The position numbers and the translations under genes are program-made. Source: Pilasporangium apinafurcum (lineage: Eukaryota; Oomycota; Peronosporomycetes; Pythiales; Pythiaceae). From it: a stretch of 64,000 nucleotides of DNA. Position 1 is the stretch's first letter. Every line of letters starts with the position of its first letter. The stretch spans positions 394,315 through 458,314 of the forward strand of contig BCKE01000023.1 of the NCBI GenBank assembly GCA_001600495.1. The letters are read 5' to 3'. Below, in pieces: positions 61,390-64,000 of the stretch. The notes under the pieces are model-generated. The model was not told where the DNA came from, did no database searches, and saw only the letters and a program-made list of their open reading frames with translations.

Positions 61390-61735
61390 TGAAAATGGTC
61401 AAGTTCCTGCATGAGGAACAGAGAGAAGGGTGTACAACTGAGGTGATGGACATGGCTGCGGTACATAACTAGTTGGATAGCGTGCATTTTCTTCACGAAA
61501 ATTGCTCAGAAGGGCGTACTATCGATACAATGGACGAAACGACCAAAGTTAAGATGCTGGAGCATCTCTATCAAAATCGAATCGAAAGATGCATAGCCAC
61601 GGCATGTGTGAACGTGACGAAGTCTGAAAACTTGCCCAAGTTGAAATGACTGTACAGAGATCATCCTGCAAAGATAGCCTTGAGTAGCGATCGTGTAGGT
61701 GCGACAAAAGACAATCAATACCACGTTCTAAACTA
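61390..61735 (+). pseudogene. Decayed ankyrin-family copy 6 (C-terminal part)
   Basis: The frame reads KMVKFLHEEQREGCTTEVMD, MAAVHN then a stop, VHFLHENCSEGRTIDTMDE, MLEHLYQNRIERCIATACVN and a second stop before LYRDHPAKIALSSDRVGATK. This matches the last units of copies 1, 3 and 5 (for example KFLHEKNVEGWTVDIMD and FLHEHRTEGCTTDAMD). At least two in-frame stops and a missing N-terminal module show it is dead. Confidence 0.75.
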
Positions 61736-62796
61736 GGTTAACGCTGCTGGCGCTGGAGTAGTACACAGTCATCCCTACTCAGTGACTCATCGAATGAAAC
61801 CTTGGGATTAGTAGATATGCAAGCGATCTATCGTCAGATCGAAGCTGAACGGAAATTCGCATTGGCGAGACTATCGTACTGCTTATCATTACTCACATGT
61901 GAAGCACACCAGAATGTCTATGACTACCTCAATTTGGTTCTGGACAGACTATGAAACATGAATTTGTGTCTAAGATGGAGAACTTGATGAAGGTGCTGAC
62001 TGCGGTCAAGATTACATTAAATGACGTGTAGCAGAGAACTTAGATGTCTGGGTGTATTAATGAGTGCAAATACAAAAAGAAACAAGTGGATTGAGCTTAT
62101 TCGGAAGCGTTCACGAGAGAGGAAGAATCTCCACTAAAGTAAAAGAACATGTCATTGAGGCTCGAATAGACTTGGTACGATATGGTGACACACCAATGAT
62201 GACTGAAACGCTTTTATACCTGTTGAACCCTCCATTTCTAAGAAAATGTTTACATTCGCACTTTCTACTCAGGAATACAAAAAAGAGAGAGTGAAAAGTC
62301 AGATCACCCTGACGCCACTTTGATGATCTAGCCACCGCAGATCAGATTTTGACTCTTCGTGCAGGGTCGTGAATGAAAACAATAATAGTTGTATACATGG
62401 TCGATTATATAAAGTACGATTCTCCATTAGTATTGGCACTAACCACATTTACTTGCCACATTTTTCTTTACCTGTGACGCTCAAGTGCCCATCTCCATTA
62501 ACTTCAACAACGTGGTGCTGAATTTGTTGAGTCACTAGGCAATTACTCTTTTTGCAAATCCGATAAGATCGTGAAGCCTCAGATTTGATCCACACGCCAT
62601 TGACCATCTGCTAGTTGCAACACACAGAAAGCCCTATTGACTTTTCATCAATCAGCATAGAGTGAACATCCAAAGCGTATTAAGGCAGGATCCTGGTATG
62701 TGGGTACATCAATGACGAATGTCAGCGTTTTCGTCACTTTCCAATTTGCAACTATTCTCAGTAGTTCGTGCAACCTCACTGGCTAATTACGCAGAA
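61736..62796. other. Repeat-poor intergenic region with a possible relic
   Basis: About 1 kb. 61950-62030 reads FVSKMENLMKVLTAVKITLN before stops, a helical sequence that may be a relic of a larger gene. Otherwise no gene. The promoter of the transporter lies at the right end. Confidence 0.4.
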
Positions 62797-64000
62797 TGGG
62801 TGCCGAAATGACTCCCAAGCAACCAGGGAATCCCACATTCAACGTGTTCGCTTCTCCTCGTGTTGATGACCTGGAAGGTGCTCTCCTCCAAGATGGTGAT
62901 AAACACGGCGTGTCCATCTTGTTATTGTTATTGATCTCGATGCCACGCATGGCAATCAATATGGCCTGGGCCGCACAATGGGCCGCATTGGGACCGTACT
63001 TGGGCACAATGCTCTCACCCACTGCTGTTCAAATCACGCAGTTCATTGGACCTATCACCGGTATCATCGTCGCCCCAGCTGTCGGTGTTTTCAGTGATCG
63101 CAGTACGAACCCGTGGGGTCGTCGACGTCCTTTCCTGTTATGGGCAGCGATCGCCAGTGTGATATGCTGGACGCTCATGGGATATACTAGTCAAATCGGT
63201 GAGATCCTAGGGGATGTCGGCACTGGTGCATCTGGAGAAGTCACTGATCGCAAGTGGACAGCAGTGCTGACGATCATCTTTTATGCATGGATGGATATCA
63301 CAGTTAATATCGTCCAAACACCCATGTTTCTGCTTGTGGCCGACTTCGCTGGAGATCGACAGACTTTGGGAGCAGCGCTTGGTGCAGGGTGGTCCACATT
63401 GGGAGCTATCATGGTTGCTGGGTACATTTATTGCTTTGGTGCTGCTCATTTGACACTGCGGTGGTTTCTGTTCATGTTGTCAGCTACGATGATTACAACA
63501 GTGTCTGTTGCTTGTATGGTTGTCAAGGAAGTCCCACTAGACAAGAACTCAGTTGAGCGCGTGCCAGCTCTGAAACAAGTGAAGAATGCCTTTGGTGGGA
63601 TCATTACTGGGATCATGACCTTACCATGGCCACTGATTGTCTATGGTATTATATTCTTCTGCGCGACGTACGGCTATGGCGCCTATAACGGCAACAAAGG
63701 GCAATTTTTCGGCATCGAGGTGTACGGAGGTGAAGCAGCGAACGCCGATTCTTGTGATGACAAGTGCTCGGACGAACAAGATGCCTACAACGCAGGCGTG
63801 AGAATCGTTGGTGGTAGAGGTGACTTACTTTATAACATCATTGGGTATCTATTTTCATGGGCACTTCCATTCCTCGTGCTCAACTTTGGTGCCAAGTGGG
63901 TTGTCACATTAGCGCTCGTGCCGCAATGTCTACTGATGGTCATGGCATTCTGCAAGATTGTTGCTGTTGATCTCATTATCGTCGCCTCGACGTCCATCTC
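62797..64000 (+). CDS. Sucrose-type MFS transporter (SUT/SLC45-like), partial
   Basis: Open from the ATG at 62797 to the window edge (401 codons, incomplete at the 3' end). The polar N-terminus is followed by MFS helices. PRMAINMAWAAQWAALGPYL is helix 1. GPITGIIVAPAVGVFSDRST and NPWGRRRPFLLWAA form the loop-2 signature 'SDR-x-x-x-x-x-GRRRPF' of sucrose transporters and SLC45 proteins. DRQTLGAALGAGWSTLGAI lies in the middle. A long polar loop with four Cys-type residues (ADSCDDKCSDEQDAYNAGV) is extracellular or lumenal by topology. The family symports sucrose or other sugars with protons. The substrate here is inferred only from the signature. Confidence 0.88.

Noticed and set aside
1-64000. 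RXLR or LFLAK (Crinkler) effectors
   Set aside because: The only clearly secreted proteins (54.1 and 55.6 kb) lack these motifs, and no other frame combines a signal peptide with them.
1-64000. tRNA, rRNA genes or CRISPR arrays
   Set aside because: No cloverleaf-like element with a convincing T-arm, no rRNA-like sequence and no spaced direct repeats were found by eye; a tRNA scan would be decisive.

Overview
The window is nuclear DNA of an oomycete (a stramenopile). Three kinds of evidence support this: compact genes with short GT-AG introns of about 50-110 bases; a seven-helix receptor fused to an inositol-phosphatase domain, a 'GPCR-bigram' arrangement known from oomycetes; and an expanded family of ankyrin-type proteins of about 550-585 residues. 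I cannot name the species.

Layout, left to right. 0.2-1.3 kb: PEX14 (peroxisomal docking). 1.6-2.5 kb: a coiled-coil protein. 2.9-6.9 kb: a six-exon GPCR-inositol 5-phosphatase fusion whose phosphatase domain has lost its catalytic residues. 7-7.2 kb: a MITE-like inverted repeat. 8.2-11.3 kb: a berberine-bridge-type flavoprotein with a duplicated FAD module. 12.1-13.8 kb: ankyrin family copy 1. 14.3-18.1 kb: a large polynucleotide-kinase/2H-phosphoesterase protein, convergent with an INPP4-type phosphatase (18.5-22.4 kb). 22.4-30.3 kb: a truncated ankyrin copy, a membrane-anchored esterase-like protein, an intact ankyrin copy and a decayed one. 30.4-36.8 kb: a GAF-repeat protein and a centrin-binding-like protein, head to head over a short promoter. 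37-39.8 kb: a ubiquitin-like/Tudor-like protein. 40.2-41.0 kb: a solo copia-Gag-like gene. 41.2-43.4 kb: two tandem cytochrome b561 genes. 43.9-44.6 kb: a dead protein kinase gene. 45.8-46.9 kb: the Thr/Pro-repeat tail of a protein interrupted by an assembly gap. 48.3-50.5 kb: an ER-retained CocE/S15-like hydrolase lacking its serine. 52-53.5 kb: an eIF4B-like/W2 translation factor. 54.1-55.3 kb: a secreted Cys-rich protein. 55.6-56.4 kb: a secretory cyclophilin. 56.8-58.4 kb: ankyrin copy. 58.9-60.1 kb: an NmrA-like protein. 60.1-62.8 kb: repeats and pseudogenes. 62.8 kb to the end: a sucrose-type transporter, cut by the window edge.

No operon logic applies. Shared themes are phosphoinositide signalling (the GPCR-phosphatase fusion and INPP4), the secretory pathway (KDEL hydrolase, cyclophilin, secreted Cys-rich protein, membrane esterase), and turnover of the ankyrin family, with intact, truncated and decayed copies. 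A dispersed repeat of about 430 bases occurs in opposite orientations near 47.7 and 60.9 kb and brackets the secretory-gene block. The strongest candidates for something undescribed are the pseudo-phosphatase receptor, the serine-less KDEL hydrolase, and the kinase/2H protein with a large unassigned C-terminus.
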